From the NCBI GenBank assembly GCA_009761415.1, contig QUOL01000007.1, positions 1,674,001 through 1,738,000 of the forward strand: a stretch of 64,000 nt of DNA. The letters run 5' to 3'. This DNA is from Sarcomyxa edulis. Taxonomy: Eukaryota; Basidiomycota; Agaricomycetes; Agaricales; Mycenaceae. Shown here piece after piece: positions 37,157 to 48,928 of this stretch (position 1 is its first letter; every line of letters begins with the position of its first letter). The notes below the pieces were generated by a model, which ran no database searches, was not told the DNA's origin, and was given only the letters and a program-made list of their open reading frames with translations. The position numbers and the translations under genes were made by a program.

Positions 37157-38088
37157 TCAGGAGGACTCTTTTCCTGCGAGGACGGATGAGGTTCCGAGTA
37201 TAAATTCACTGACGATGCGAACGTAGTCGTCCCCGGTCAGGATCTCGTTGTGGTCTCCATCTAACACGTCCATATCTTTCTCTACGCAGATATCACTGGT
37301 GTGTGTAATCTGGCGTAGATGTTCATACATGGCCTCGCTCTGAGCCCTGTCTACGAGAGTGTCTCCCTTGGAATGAATGATAAGCCAACGAATATGGCTA
37401 TCGTCGGATCTCAAAGAGAGACGAGTCGTCGAGAAGTCCGCATACGAATCTCGAGGTCCGAACGTGTTCTCGATGAACCAGTCCTTGTACTCAGGAAAGG
37501 TCGAGAGTAGAAGGTCAATGTCATATATCCCTTCAGACATGATGATACCCCGCACAGCCCCAAGTACGGATTCAGATGGGCTAAGTGTGGGTGTTATCGA
37601 AGAGGAGTCGAGAAATATAGATGCAAGCATATGTGCACTGCAGCTGTGACCCATTAAAAATAATTGGGTGGGGTCGTAAGGTGGACCGCCAAGTCCTGAT
37701 GGCCCCGGGTAAGTCAAGAGAAACTGGAGGAACTCCAAGATATCTTCTGAATGTCCAGGGTGAAGAAATGAGTCATCTGGAGTGGGGTGAGAGGGCGTAA
37801 GCCGGTAGTTGGGTACGGCGACGGGAAACCCGGTACGAGCAGCAAGTTTGATAGCAAGACCTCGATGATGCGATTTATCCTCTCTGGTACGAGGGTAGGT
37901 AATTCATCGAGAGTAGATTAACGTGATTATGCTTACGACCTCCATGCTCCTCCATGCAAAAAACATATCAAGGGCAGTGTACGCAGTTCAGGGGAAGTAC
38001 TGGGTGGAACATATAGATCGAACTGGAGGCACTTGTTGGGGACAGGCGTAGTTGTATAAGGAATGTCTAGATACATCGACGCGTCCAT
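37157..38088 (-). CDS. BNA7: Kynurenine formamidase (alpha/beta hydrolase)
   Basis: Predicted to hydrolyse N-formylkynurenine to kynurenine, the step before BNA4. The ATG at 38088 begins MDASMYLDIPYTTTPVPNK, similar to fungal formamidase N-termini. Then come LPLICFLHGGAWRS (oxyanion HGGAW), a short intron, HHRGLAIKLAARTGFPVAVP and NYRLTP, EFLQFLLTYPG, the nucleophile elbow LFLMGHSCSAHMLASI (Ser in GHSCS), GIYDIDLLLSTFPEYKDWFI, LIIHSKGDTLVDRAQSEAM (Asp) and DGDHNEILTGDDYV (His). The catalytic triad is complete. The fold alone could also be another esterase, but the motifs and the neighbours BNA4 and BNA5 favour formamidase. Confidence 0.85.
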
Positions 38089-38223
38089 CGAGAAGGTCGA
38101 TAAGCTCAAACTCGTCGAAGATGGCTCGATGTCGACGCTTTGAGGAAAGCGACGAGATGAGTCGAAGATAAGACAAGCCGAGGACAAGACGCAGCCGAAG
38201 ACCGCACAGCCACTTGCATGTAG

Positions 38224-38266
38224 TCACGTCACAGTTACGTCACCGCGTTTGTGTTACATATATAAA
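38224..38266 (+). promoter_or_regulatory. Two ATF/CREB-like sites and TATA box of PMP3
   Basis: TCACGTCA (38224) and TTACGTCA (38235) are 11 bp apart and precede TATATAAA (38259-38266), which is 85 bp before the PMP3 ATG. ACGTCA cores are bound by fungal Atf1/Sko1-type bZIP factors of stress signalling. Confidence 0.5.
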
Positions 38267-38350
38267 GTTGAACGACAACCCGTTCCTCTCCAGCCTTTTC
38301 TTTCAAAGTCACCCCCAAACCAATCTCTTCCCCTACTTTTCATCTCACAA

Positions 38351-38821
38351 ATGGCGTTCACAGCTTCCGATATTTGCAAGGTACTTTCATTTCATTACTT
38401 TCTAGAAATGAACGTCTGCTAAAATGTTAAACTTAGATCCTGTTAGCAGCCTCGTCGTCTTCGTGCCTCGTTCCTCCAAACTGACCATTTTCCAATTCTA
38501 ACAGTGTCGCCATCTTCCTGCCTCCTCTAGGAGTGTTCTTGGAGCGTGGTTGTGGTGCAGACTTGGTGCGTAGACCCGCCACTTTATCTCCGTGGCTCGA
38601 CGCTAATAATTTACCTGGTCTTCTTTCTAGTTGATCAACATCCTCTTGACCTGTTTGGGTTGGATGTAAGCATATTTCACTTTCTGGTAACTTCTTACTC
38701 TCGACTGACTATTCTCCTTCTACTCTAGTCCCGGAATCATCCATGGTATGCCTACTACACGTCGTTTTGTTCCCTCTTCTGACCGCGACACCCGCAGCAT
38801 TGTACATCATTTTGAAGTACT
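38351..38821 (+). CDS. PMP3: Plasma-membrane proteolipid Pmp3
   Basis: Very small membrane protein (about 58 residues) that affects membrane potential and cation tolerance. It is split by five introns, so no single open frame shows it: MAFTASDICK (38351-38380), ILLAAS, VAIFLPPLGVFLERGCGADL, LINILLTCLGW, IPGIIH and ALYIILKY with stop at 38819-38821. These joined pieces match the Pmp3/UPF0057 family nearly end to end, including the two helices and the central LPPLGVFLERGC motif. The exon of only a few codons before ALYIILKY is supported by GTATGC donor and CGCAG acceptor. Confidence 0.93.
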
Positions 38822-39033
38822 GACACCGTCCAAGATCACCACCCCCGCCATGATACACGATGATTTTTCCGACAGACTCTCTTCTCTTTCTTGGAACGTT
38901 CCAATAGCTTGTACTTATTTTCTAGTAATCTTTTCTGTTTGATACCCATTTGTGGAGATATCGGTTCCACTGAATATCCCGCAGGAATGAATATTAGACG
39001 CGAAATGAAGTTTTCATTTGTCCAATTCTGATT

Positions 39034-41876
39034 CTATTCGCTATCGTCCTCATCCTCGCTCTCACTGTCCTGCTCGTCGAACTGTTGAATCATCTTCGCT
39101 CCGACTAACCAACACTTCTTCATATTCTCGTTCCCATCGCCTTTCGACGCGGGCATTGCATACCACGCACGGATATCGTCTTCTTCCACGATGTCATCTT
39201 GGTATAACGCCGCAAGTATCTGACCAAATAGAGGTAGTCTCTCAGATGACGCGCAGTGCGTCTAAAGACCCAATTAGCGGGATTCGTGTATGTCATGGCA
39301 AACATAAGACTCTTACCTGCAGAATAGATACAGTCTCCACGGCATCCATCCCTCCAATTTTATCAATAAGTTGTCCCCACCGACTAATGACACTGGCGAT
39401 CTCTGCACGCTGCGGGGCGGCGCCGCCTCCCACAATCTTGATACGGTCCACAATAGCCGCAACGACAGCCTCCCTAACGCGCGACAATGGCACATTACTC
39501 GCCATACGCAACGTCTTCAACTCCACAGCAGCATTATCCACAGAATGTCCTTCCGCAAAAGCGCGCTCTAGTGATTGCGTCACTTCGGTTCGGAACTCAG
39601 ATTCTGCCATGAGAGCCACCGAGGGAACATCGAGAGTGGAGACACTCAGTGGGAGGGCAAGGCCACTTGCATCCGAGGTTGGAAGTGTTCCTTCGTCTTC
39701 ATCTGAAGACGATTCGGACTCGCTTTCGGAGGACACCGAGCCAGCGTCAGAGGAATCGAGGTCAGAAGCGTCGTCTCCTGAGAAATACAGACTTCTAGTG
39801 AGTTTGGACGAGCCAAGAGGAAATAAATAATACGAGAACCCCACCTAAACGCATGAACCGCAAGTTCTTGTAATTCTCCATACCTTCTTCATCGTCCTCC
39901 TCGTCAGGTGGTCCCCGTGGCCACACGAGTGCATTTGAATCTTTTCCCAACACTGCCGAGATGGTATCCTGGTCTGTGAACCAATCCGAATGAGATATGA
40001 TCCTGTTGGCCAGTGCGCGATAATGACTCACTAGCTTCAGCCTCCTCCAGATCAGAGTCATCCTCCTCCTCCTCATCGTCAGCTTCATCCTCATCCTCAG
40101 TCTTGTCGCCGACAACACCGTTCGTTCTCGTTCTCCTCCGCGACAACCTCTCAAACGGCTCAAGCAAAGCATGTGGACCCACAACGACCCCATCACCAAT
40201 CAAACACCCCCTCTCAATCCGACTTTTCTCCTTGATACTCACACCCGCCCCAACGATACTACGATCAACGAAACACCCCGCGCCGACGACCGTACCGTCG
40301 AATATATACGAATTTGTGATGGTCGTTCCCGGACCGATGATGCAGTTTTGTCCGATGACGGAAGCGATTATTTCGGCGTTGTCACAGACTTGGGAGGATG
40401 AGCCGATGAGGGTGTTGTTCCCTATTTTACACGTTCTGTGCGGTGGGGCAGGAAGCATCAATGCAGGAAAATACAGAAGAGTCATTGGGCGTACCGAGAT
40501 AGGACGACAGTATTGTATTTGGAGATATATTTGTTACCGCGGAGATGTTCATAGTACTGACCGCCGGGATGGTTATCGTCTGGGACCAAAGGGAACGTCC
40601 AGCGCGAAAGAATATCTTTGCTATAAAGTCGAAAGTCATTCTAGTAAATCACTTTTTAAGATATACACAAGAAGAAGCACCTTATAGAAGCATAACTCTT
40701 CGTATCCGAAACACGAGCAGCATAACCCTCCTTGGCCACATAACAATATATATTCTTCATGAGTAGATCCGACGTAAGAACCCCATGGACGAAATCACGT
40801 CGAATGTCCAGGTAATCAAAGTTATCTTGGAATAACGAGGGTACCTATACAAAAAGAAGAAAGTAACGCGATGAACACCAAAACCCCACGCCCAAAAGTA
40901 AAGTCAAGTTTTAGAAGAACCTCACCTCGACGGAACAAATATCAATACAACAATCAATGAAATCATTCCGAATCTCAACCTCCGAATGCGTCGCCAACAC
41001 CTCCCGGGGGATACTAGCCACATGCGTAGCAGGGTACCCTTGGACGGGTTCGTAATGCAGACATTCCGAGGTTTCTGAATCCAACACGAACACCGCCGAG
41101 TCGCCTTTCGATCTATCACACCCGCCTTCAGTCAATCAATCATCTCCCAAAAGCCCAAACCCAACGAAAGCACAAAATCGGCACACACCTAGTCCGATGC
41201 CCGCCCCCACACTCCTTAACAACAACAGTCATAATCGCATCCTTATTCACCCTCCGTCTCTCCCGATGCACCCTAACCGCCTCATCAATACGTATACTAC
41301 TCACCAAATCCCCCATCACCAACACGAAATCGCTGGTCACTATTCCGCGGGTGTAGATGTCCCGCATGGCGTCGCCGGGGGAGAAGGTTTCTTTGGCGGT
41401 TAGGATGCATTCGATTTTGAGGCCGGAGCCTGGGGAGGACCATTTGGAGTCTCTGCGGGGGGAGGGTCGGTATGGGTATGATGAAGACTTATTGGTGGTG
41501 ACTGAGTACTGCGAGGGAGAACGCACCTAATAGCAGCCTTGATCAACTCAGCATGAGACCGACAAATCACAAAGATCTCCTGTACACCCGCAAGCGCGAG
41601 ACTCTCGAACGTCCAGTCTAGGAGTGGTGCGTTGCAGATCGGGAGTAGGCACTACATAGATAGAAAGGGAGTAGTGTATCATGTTAACAAAACAATATCC
41701 TCTCGCATGCAATATTGAGATTATCAATGAGATGAAGTTCTTACTCTAGGTTTGCGCGTCGTGAGCGGTCTGAATCGTTTATTGAAACTATCAGCCAAGA
41801 TGACGGCTTGTAGAACCTCGTCCTCGTCGGAGACGAGTTTCTCCTTGCCTGTAGAGGTAGATGACTTTGGAGGCAT
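39034..41876 (-). CDS. GCD6: Translation initiation factor eIF2B subunit epsilon
   Basis: Catalytic subunit of the guanine-nucleotide exchange factor for eIF2. The ATG at 41876 reads MPPKSSTSTGKEKLVSDEDE, then LQAVILADSFNKRFRPLT (nucleotidyltransferase-like start). This is followed by LLPICNAPLLDWTFESLALA, FVICRSHAELIKAAI, TSDFVLVMGDLVSS, AIMTVVVKECG, DCCIDICSVEV and IRRDFVHGVL. A left-handed beta-helix of hexapeptides follows (IGNNTLIGSSSQVCDNAEII, VIGQNCIIGPGTTITNSYIF, VVGAGCFVDRSIVGAGVSI). An acidic linker precedes the C-terminal W2/HEAT domain (FAEGHSVDNAAVELKTLRMA; WGQLIDKIGGMDAVETVSIL). The end is a DEDDSE tail. Several introns. Full-length by comparison with the family. Confidence 0.94.
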
Positions 41877-42577
41877 GACGGGGAGCGAGTACCGTATTAA
41901 CGAGCTTATAGTGATAACAATCCAATCCAAACCTCGGATGAAAAATCTATGACTCGATCGATCACACACTCAAAAAAAACCGCACTGTCAGGAAACCAGG
42001 AAATCATTCTCGTCTCGAGCAACGCAACGAAAAATGAATTACAAACGAGGAGAACCTAAATGACATGGCGGGAGAGCACGATCCGTAAAAAAAGAAAGTA
42101 TGGGTATTCAAGGTAGACTAAACCAGGAGGGACAAAAATGGATCGAGAGATTAAAGGTAAGTTTGTTGAAAGGGATCAGGATCAAAAATCAATGGCGTCG
42201 CGTCGCGTCGCGTTATATGTGGTCATATCGTGGAGAGACGAAACGAGACGAGAAACGAGAAACCAGATCCAGATCCGTGCGGCGTAACGTATAGGAGAGA
42301 GATGGAGATGGAGATGGAGTAAGAAGACCAAGGACATAACTCGGGTATGGATCCACGAGGCGTAAGATCATGGGGGGAGGTGTGGGGGGGTAAAAAGGTG
42401 TGGTACACACGAAACGGACCAAGGACAAGACGAACGAGGAATATCAGGAGTAAGAAGAAAAGAAAACTTGAAAGTCAGAGTCAGGAAGAGAGAGATAAAA
42501 AAAGCTCATAAAAGGTCGTTCATTAGAATATAACCGAAACCCTAGATGTGTGTGCGGGATGGGGGGCGAGTAAGAGC
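41877..42577. other. Intergenic with short tandem repeats
   Basis: Upstream of GCD6 and 3' flank of the next minus-strand gene. It contains a GTCGC tandem run near 42193-42210 and a GGAGAT run near 42300-42320. No coding signal. Confidence 0.5.
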
Positions 42578-43873
42578 TTATGCAGCTGCGGTGACGGCAA
42601 GGGGTGTAGCCTTGACCTCCGGAGCTGGGGCATCTACGGGTGCCTCAGCCTCAGCCACCGCGACGGGTGCAGCAGCAGCGGGCTCCGACTCGGAAGGGTT
42701 CTCCAACGGAGCGACGGGAGCAGGCTCCTCGATCTGAGGGGGGTTCTCTTCCACCTTGGGAGGGGTCGACACCTCGTGTTTGGCCTTTGGTTTGAAAAGG
42801 TCGGTGACGCGGGCGGATAGGCGGCGGCTGACTTTGGCGGGTTTCTTGTCTTCCTTCTGGAAAGAGGGTTAGCATGTAGTGATAGTAAGACGGGAGAAGC
42901 GAGACGGCGGACCTTTTCCTCCTTTGGCTCCTCGGTGACGGGAGCAGCCTCGGTTGCGGCCTCTGCAGCAGGTGCGGCTTCGGCAGCGGTTTCACTGGAG
43001 GTGAGGGTTAGTGGGACGTTGGATAGAGAAGTGAAGGCGACTCACGTCTCCTTGACGGGCTCGGCGGCAGCGGGTGCCTCCTCGACCTTGGCTGGCTCAG
43101 CGACGGCGACGGCCTCTGTAGCAGCAGGCGTCTCGACGGCAGCCTCCTCCTTGGCCTCTTCCTTGGCGGGCTCCTCCGTGGCGGGAGCGACCTGCAGCAG
43201 TAAAGCAATGAGAAGGGGACGGTTATTAACGAGGAAAGGCTGCGTACCTCAGGAACAATCTCCTCCTTCTTCTTCTCCTTCTTGGGGCTCTTGGGAGCCT
43301 TGACCTTCTTCTCGATTTTTGCCTTTTCGGATTTGAAAGATCCTAGGATCTTGGCAAGCAAACCGGGGCTCTTGGGGCGGTCATCCTTCTTTGGGGTATC
43401 AGCCTCGGCGGCCTAAAATATGAAGCAATGATGGTTGGTCTTGTGACCTAGCAACAGTATGAGGGGAAATGCAAATAGCTTACAGGTTTAGCCTCGTCCT
43501 TTGCGGCAGCGTCTGCGGACTCTTCAGCGGCAGCGGGCTCAGCAGCGGCGGCAGGCTCGGTAGCGGCGACTTCAGTGGTAGCGGGGGCTTCCTGGAAAAA
43601 CAAGACGCATGATGAGAAAAAAAAAGTTGGAAAAAACTTTTTTGATGGATGAACGAACCTCCGTCTTGGGCTCGTCGACCTTGGTTACCTCCTGGAAGGT
43701 ATGCATGAGCGAGTGATAAGACAAAAAGAGGACGAGGGACGTACTGCAGCGACGGGCTCCTCGACCTTGGGTGCCTCGGCAACGGGGATGGGTTCTGAAG
43801 CGATAACAGCAGGCTCAACGGGCTTGACGTCCTCGACGGGAGCGGGAGCAGCGACGGTCTCTGGGGTGGACAT
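42578..43873 (-). CDS. Ala/Glu/Pro-rich disordered protein
   Basis: About 330 residues spread over roughly eight short exons, each ending near a GTNNG donor. Composition is dominated by A, E, P, V and K (for example VAAPAPVEDVKPVEPAVIAS). Two islands are conserved-looking: RPKSPGLLAKILGSFKSEKA with a following Lys-rich KSPKKEKKKEE, and KVSRRLSARVTDLFKPKAK. These resemble short motifs seen in other fungal low-complexity proteins. No enzyme domain, signal or membrane helix. The function is unknown. The many exons, all in frame, support a real gene. Confidence 0.75.
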
Positions 43874-44840
43874 TACGAAGATGTGACTGGTGGGTGTGGT
43901 CAGCGATAAGGGATATAGAGGAGTAGAATGGAATGGATGCAAGTACAGGGTATTAAGAGACAAAGAGGGAATTGCGTGCTACGCAGGCTGGAGGGTTGAG
44001 ATGAAGAAAGAGAAAGAGGAAGGGTTGAGAGAAAGGTTGAAACAATTTGCGCGCCTTCTTATCCTTGTTTGCACACGTACAAACAACTGCCATCTCGCGT
44101 AGCAGCCTAGGTAGCTGGGGGTATTTCAGGGTCAAATTAACTGGGTAGTAGGGAGACGGGGAGCAGTACAACGGGGACTATGTAGTATAGGTGCTACGAT
44201 ACAACTACTGGGCACTGGGGGGCACTGAGTACTGGTACACTGGGGGACACTCCTTGTACTGGAAGGGATCCCAGAAAGGAAGGCGGCAACGGCATCAAGA
44301 TAGAATGTTCTGCCAATCTACGCCTTGTGGCTAGCAAGACAACCACCGCCTGCGATGCATGGTACCGATGCGACTACCTGCGATGGGTCCTGGACGGAAC
44401 TGCGAGTCAGACTCCATCCCGCATCGCTACCGACAAGACCATCCCAATCAATGACAATTCAATTCAGACGTGATCTGGCGAGAATGTTTCGCCACCAATT
44501 GTCCTTCTCACGCCGTCCGCAACGACGCGACCACCCATCCCGATCGCGGTGATCGACTAGCAGCAGCACCCGACTAGCAGCACCGACTAGCACGACTAGC
44601 AGCACGACTACTAGTAGCACTAGCCGTCGACACCGTTGACAATACTGCCTGGAATACCGCCTGTAGTGCACGACAATAATGGAACAATGACGCGGTATAC
44701 AATACATGGAGCCATGGCTCCAATAACAATGACAAGTGGCCGTTAATGTACCTTGTATAACAATCCCTTAAAGCTGCTCGCCAGCCTACCCACCACCTAC
44801 TCTCCCCCCAAGGCCCATCACCCCAACACTACACCCCGCC
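43874..44840. other. Divergent promoter region with short repeats
   Basis: 967 bp between divergent genes. A cluster of GACTAGCA repeats lies at about 44553-44625, and GGGGCACTG/GGGGACACT runs near 44216-44250. No supported ORF or RNA gene. Confidence 0.5.
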
Positions 44841-45882
44841 ATGCTCGCCATCCTACCCCCAATCCTCCTCTTCACAGCCTTCCTCCTCCTCCTCCTCATA
44901 TCCCTCTCAACCCCCCTCATCAAATCCATCTACCTCTTCCGTCTAGCAGCAAAAGCATCCTCCAGTCTACTCGACGCTAGCGCCAGTGGGAGCGTCAGGT
45001 TTGGCGTGTGGGGGTATTGTACTTCTGCTATTGTTCGGCGTTACTGACGTTGAGATTGATGTTGGGTTGCAGTGTGGTAGGCATAACGAAAAACACGAAC
45101 GGCGCTGAATGCTCCAAACCACATTTGGGTTTCACGTTTGATAGTACAGTCGCAAACGCACTGTAAGCTGTCCCTCCCAAACTTCCGATTTATGATTCTA
45201 ATAACAACCATCCCCGGGTGCAACCAGACACGTAAACGGACTAACAAACCTCATCTCCCGAACCCTCACAGCCGCTCTCGTCCTTCACCCAATCGGTACG
45301 TGTACCCTCCCATTTCGCTTGACTATCCTCACTCAATCCCACTCTCCACCTAACCTGAACTACCCTTTCATTTGTTTTCATTTTCATTTTATTTTGATTC
45401 CTCCTCCAGCCGCAGGCCTAACATTCCTAACCCTCCTCGCCTCCCTCTCCTCCCTCCTCATCCTCCGTCGTAGTCCAAGACGCTCCTCAACCGACACACC
45501 CCAATCGCGCCTCCCCACCCTAATACCCCTAACCCTCACCCTCCTCACCGCACTCCTCACAACCATCGTATTCCTCATCGACGTCATACTCGTCGCCGTC
45601 GTGCGCTCTCGTGTCCACGGGGATCTGAGTCTTGTTTGGGGAAACGCGGTCTGGATGGCTTTAGGCGCGTGTATCGCGCTTTGGGCTGCGTGTGTGGGTG
45701 GGTGTGCGGGGGTGTTTGTTTGTGGACCGAGGGGGTCACGGTGCGTCTTTGCATTTCTTTCATTTCATTCGTTTCATTTCGTTGAATTCCTATCGTATCG
45801 TCGCTTATCAACCTTCAACCTTTGGCTAACGTCCATTCTCGGTTTCCCATTCAGGTATCGCAAGGGCGCTACGACGTACTAG
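44841..45882 (+). CDS. SUR7/PalI-like four-helix membrane protein
   Basis: Resembles the SUR7/PalI family (Rim9/PalI helps alkaline-pH sensing; Sur7 marks eisosomes). The ATG at 44841 gives a first helix, LAILPPILLFTAFLLLLLIS, followed by an extracellular loop with SGSVRFGVWGYC (the family W-G-x-C-like motif). After introns come STVANAL, an in-frame HP[I] to AAGLTFLTLLASLSSLLILR (helix 2), LIPLTLTLLTALLTTIVFLI DVILVAVV (helix 3) and WGNAVWMALGACIALWAACV (helix 4). The C-terminus is short, ending YRKGATTY after the last intron. Short tails like this fit Rim9 rather than long-tailed PalI. Exon joins in the loop are approximate. Confidence 0.72.
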
Positions 45883-46574
45883 AGTCCACTGGCATGCACG
45901 GATCATCATGCACGGATCATCAACATGCCCTCCTGGAACGCTACGCTACGAAAAGCTACGAATCGGACGAAAGGACACGACACGTTACTTGTATACCTAT
46001 GGAAATTCGATACGTTGATCTAGACTCCCCATCTGATGGCTTACAATCTATCTATCGTTTGGCGTCCCCATCGACATGGACGGGCACAATGTTGAACGAA
46101 ACGAGAACGAGACAGTTGAACGTGAACGTGAATGTGTGATACTGATACTGATAGCAAACGCTCATCCGAAGACACCATCATCTCTACAATACTTGACAAA
46201 ACCACCGATACCGTCTGGCGGATACAATACTTGACATGGGCGTGGGCAACCCCAAGGCCTCACGCACACGCTTGGCAATGTATTCTCGGCGCTGTTACAT
46301 GTGTAACAGCGACACGACCACTGTTCAGTGTTTCAAGTAAATTTTTCAAGTTCTCAAAATTTAAACAGTTTCAGAGTCGACATCGACATCGAATCTACTT
46401 AAATTTTCACACAAAAAGACCATGGCCATCCATAGCCATCCATCTGGATCTGTCAATCGCATCGATAATTAGATTTATGGAAAAATGAGGGTGCAAACAT
46501 GCGTGTGATCGAATACATCAAAGAACCTCCCGACGTCAATGAAGAAACGGAAACGGAAGGGGAAACGGGGACGC
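45883..46574. other. Convergent intergenic region with a 20-bp inverted repeat
   Basis: 3' flanks of the SUR7-like gene (+) and NOP2 (-). The perfect 9-bp arms GCTGTTACA/TGTAACAGC around TG lie at 46291-46310. A direct repeat CACGGATCATCA occurs at about 45897-45923. No gene seen. Confidence 0.5.
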
Positions 46575-48928
46575 TCATGCTGCAGCTTTTACTGGTGCTA
46601 CTCTTCCCCGAGGCGGAGGTCTTAGACCTTTTGATTTCATCCATCTTCGTTTGGCCTCTACACGTAAGAAAAAAGAAGAAAAAAATCGGGGACTGTCAGC
46701 ACCGATACCACACATAGTAGGGGGAGACGAACCATCAAGGTAAGGCTTATCCTCATCCGAATCGAACCCAACATCCTCATCCGCCTTATTCTCAACAAGT
46801 TCACCCTTGGAATCCACAACCATCTCATCCCTCTCCCTCTCCTCAACCACCTTCTTCGTCCTCCTCTCCACCTTAAACTTGGCAACATAAAACCCATCCA
46901 TATTATGCACATGCGGATAATACCTCCTCGTCAGACTCAAACTCGGATTGAACGTCTTCCCGCGGTATTGGGTGTACCCCTCCCTCCCGAATGACAGACC
47001 GGTGTCCACGAGTTTGACGTTGGGGCGTTTGCGGAGCGCGTAGTCGACGACGGCTTCGTTTTCGTCGATTGTGACGGAACAGGTTGAGTAGACTATGTAT
47101 CCGCCTGTTTTGGACTCGGGGCTGACGCTGTCGATGGCGCAGAGGATGAGTTGTTTTTGGAGGTGGGAGAGGAGGGTGAAGTCGCGTTCGGACTGGAGGC
47201 AGAGGGAGGGCGTTAGCAATATATCTAAAGGGGCGAATCAGACGCGCATACCTTGTTGATCTTGACACTAGAATCTTTGCTGATCACACCCGTTCCACTA
47301 CAAGGAGCGTCCAACAGTACCCTATCGAATCCTCCCATGACTTTCGGGAACTCCCTTCCATCATAGGAACACACAACGACGTTCTTGCAACCTAGTCGAT
47401 GTACGTTCGCGGTGAGACTCTTCGTCCGGGCCTTGCTCGCGTCGTTCGCGAATACAACACCCGTGTTTTGTAGAAGAGCTGCGATATGTGTTGTTTTACC
47501 ACCTGGGGCCGACGCCATGTCTAGGACACGTTCGTTGGGTTGTGGGGACAGTGCGATGACTGGGAGGAAGGAGGATGCGGCTTGTAGCATGTAGTGTCCT
47601 GCGAGGTATTCGGGAGTTGCACCTGGAAAGGAAAAGGTTGAACATCAAAGCATTACGATAGAGAGAAACGGCTTACCTATTGGAACACTGCTCTCGAACA
47701 CTTGTAGACCGACATTGGTCCATTTGCCAATAGGCTCCAAATTGACGCCTCTGTTGACAAGGGTTTGGGCAAGATCTCGTCGTCTTGTCCGTAGGGTATT
47801 TGTCCGTATGGTCACGGGTCGAGGGACCTCATTGGCTTCGAAGAATTCAATAGCCTTCAAGAGTGGTCAAGATATGTTTATAAAGGAAACCGAGATTGAA
47901 TGTACCTCGGCGACGGGGAAAAGCAAAAACAATTTCTCGGCGAGGAAATCATTGTAGCCGTAATAACTGGCGATATCTGATATTAGCTGATCGGTATATT
48001 CTGAACGCGATCTGCAAGCAAACGAGAGAATAAGTCGAGGGTGCCAGTCAAAGACAGAAAATGATGACCCTTACCGTCCTTCTGCAGCTAACCGCTTGAA
48101 CTTGCCTAATACTCGTACACATTCCCTCATTCGCCGTTGCACAATGTGAAGATCTGGACCGCCAGTTTTTTTCTCCTCGTCTCTTTCTGCTGCAGTCGGT
48201 AGATGGAACGGTTCCGCGTTCATCTCACCGTCAGCATCCGCCTCTCCATCCATGTCGACATCATCATCGTCCTCGTCACTGATAGCTGCCTCTTGCAACT
48301 CCTCGACGTCCAGTTCGGCTTCAGCTGCTGCTTTGGCGTCGAGAGCACGAGAACGGGCCTCCATGTTGGCCATCGTTACGGGCCCATCGTCATCTTCATC
48401 GTCTGAAGCTGAAGAATCGTCTGAACCGGTGGGTATAATTTTGAGTGGCCGTTCGCTTTGTTTGGATTTTTTGGTTTTCGAGGGAAGGGGTTCTGGTTCC
48501 TCGTCGTCTGAGCCGAAATCGAATTCCTGGACAGGGCCTCGGAGCATATCATCACTGTAGAAAAAAAGTCAGATACTCGAGCCAAAACAAACTGAAATCT
48601 TCACATACTCATCATCGTCTCCCACCAGTGAATCTGAATCTAAGCCGCCTTCGCTCTCAACATCTTCCCACCCGTCCCCAGAGTCATCCCCATCAGACAC
48701 CTCTTTGACAGCCTTTTTACCCTTGACTGAAGACTTGGATTTTACGGATGGTTTTGGTTTTACATTCCCGTCAGAGTCCTTTATTTTCTTGGCTGGTCTA
48801 GCACTGGACTTTCCGTCGACATCGACGTCTGCAGCCGCCTTACGCTTTCCAGATTTTTTGGGGGTTGTCCATACTTTAGGTTCGAGAGGATCGGGTGCTC
48901 CCTGCTTGTTTTTCGCGCGACGTCCCAT
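46575..48928 (-). CDS. NOP2: 25S rRNA (cytosine-C5)-methyltransferase Nop2
   Basis: Nucleolar enzyme needed for 60S subunit assembly. The ATG at 48928 starts [20 protein letters not shown] and a long basic/acidic N-terminus. Then come [100 protein letters not shown] (SAM site), [39 protein letters not shown] (catalytic-site Cys), [29 protein letters not shown] (second catalytic Cys) and GFYVAKFKV. The C-terminal exon ends KAAA. About seven introns. All NOL1/NOP2 motifs are intact. Confidence 0.96.
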
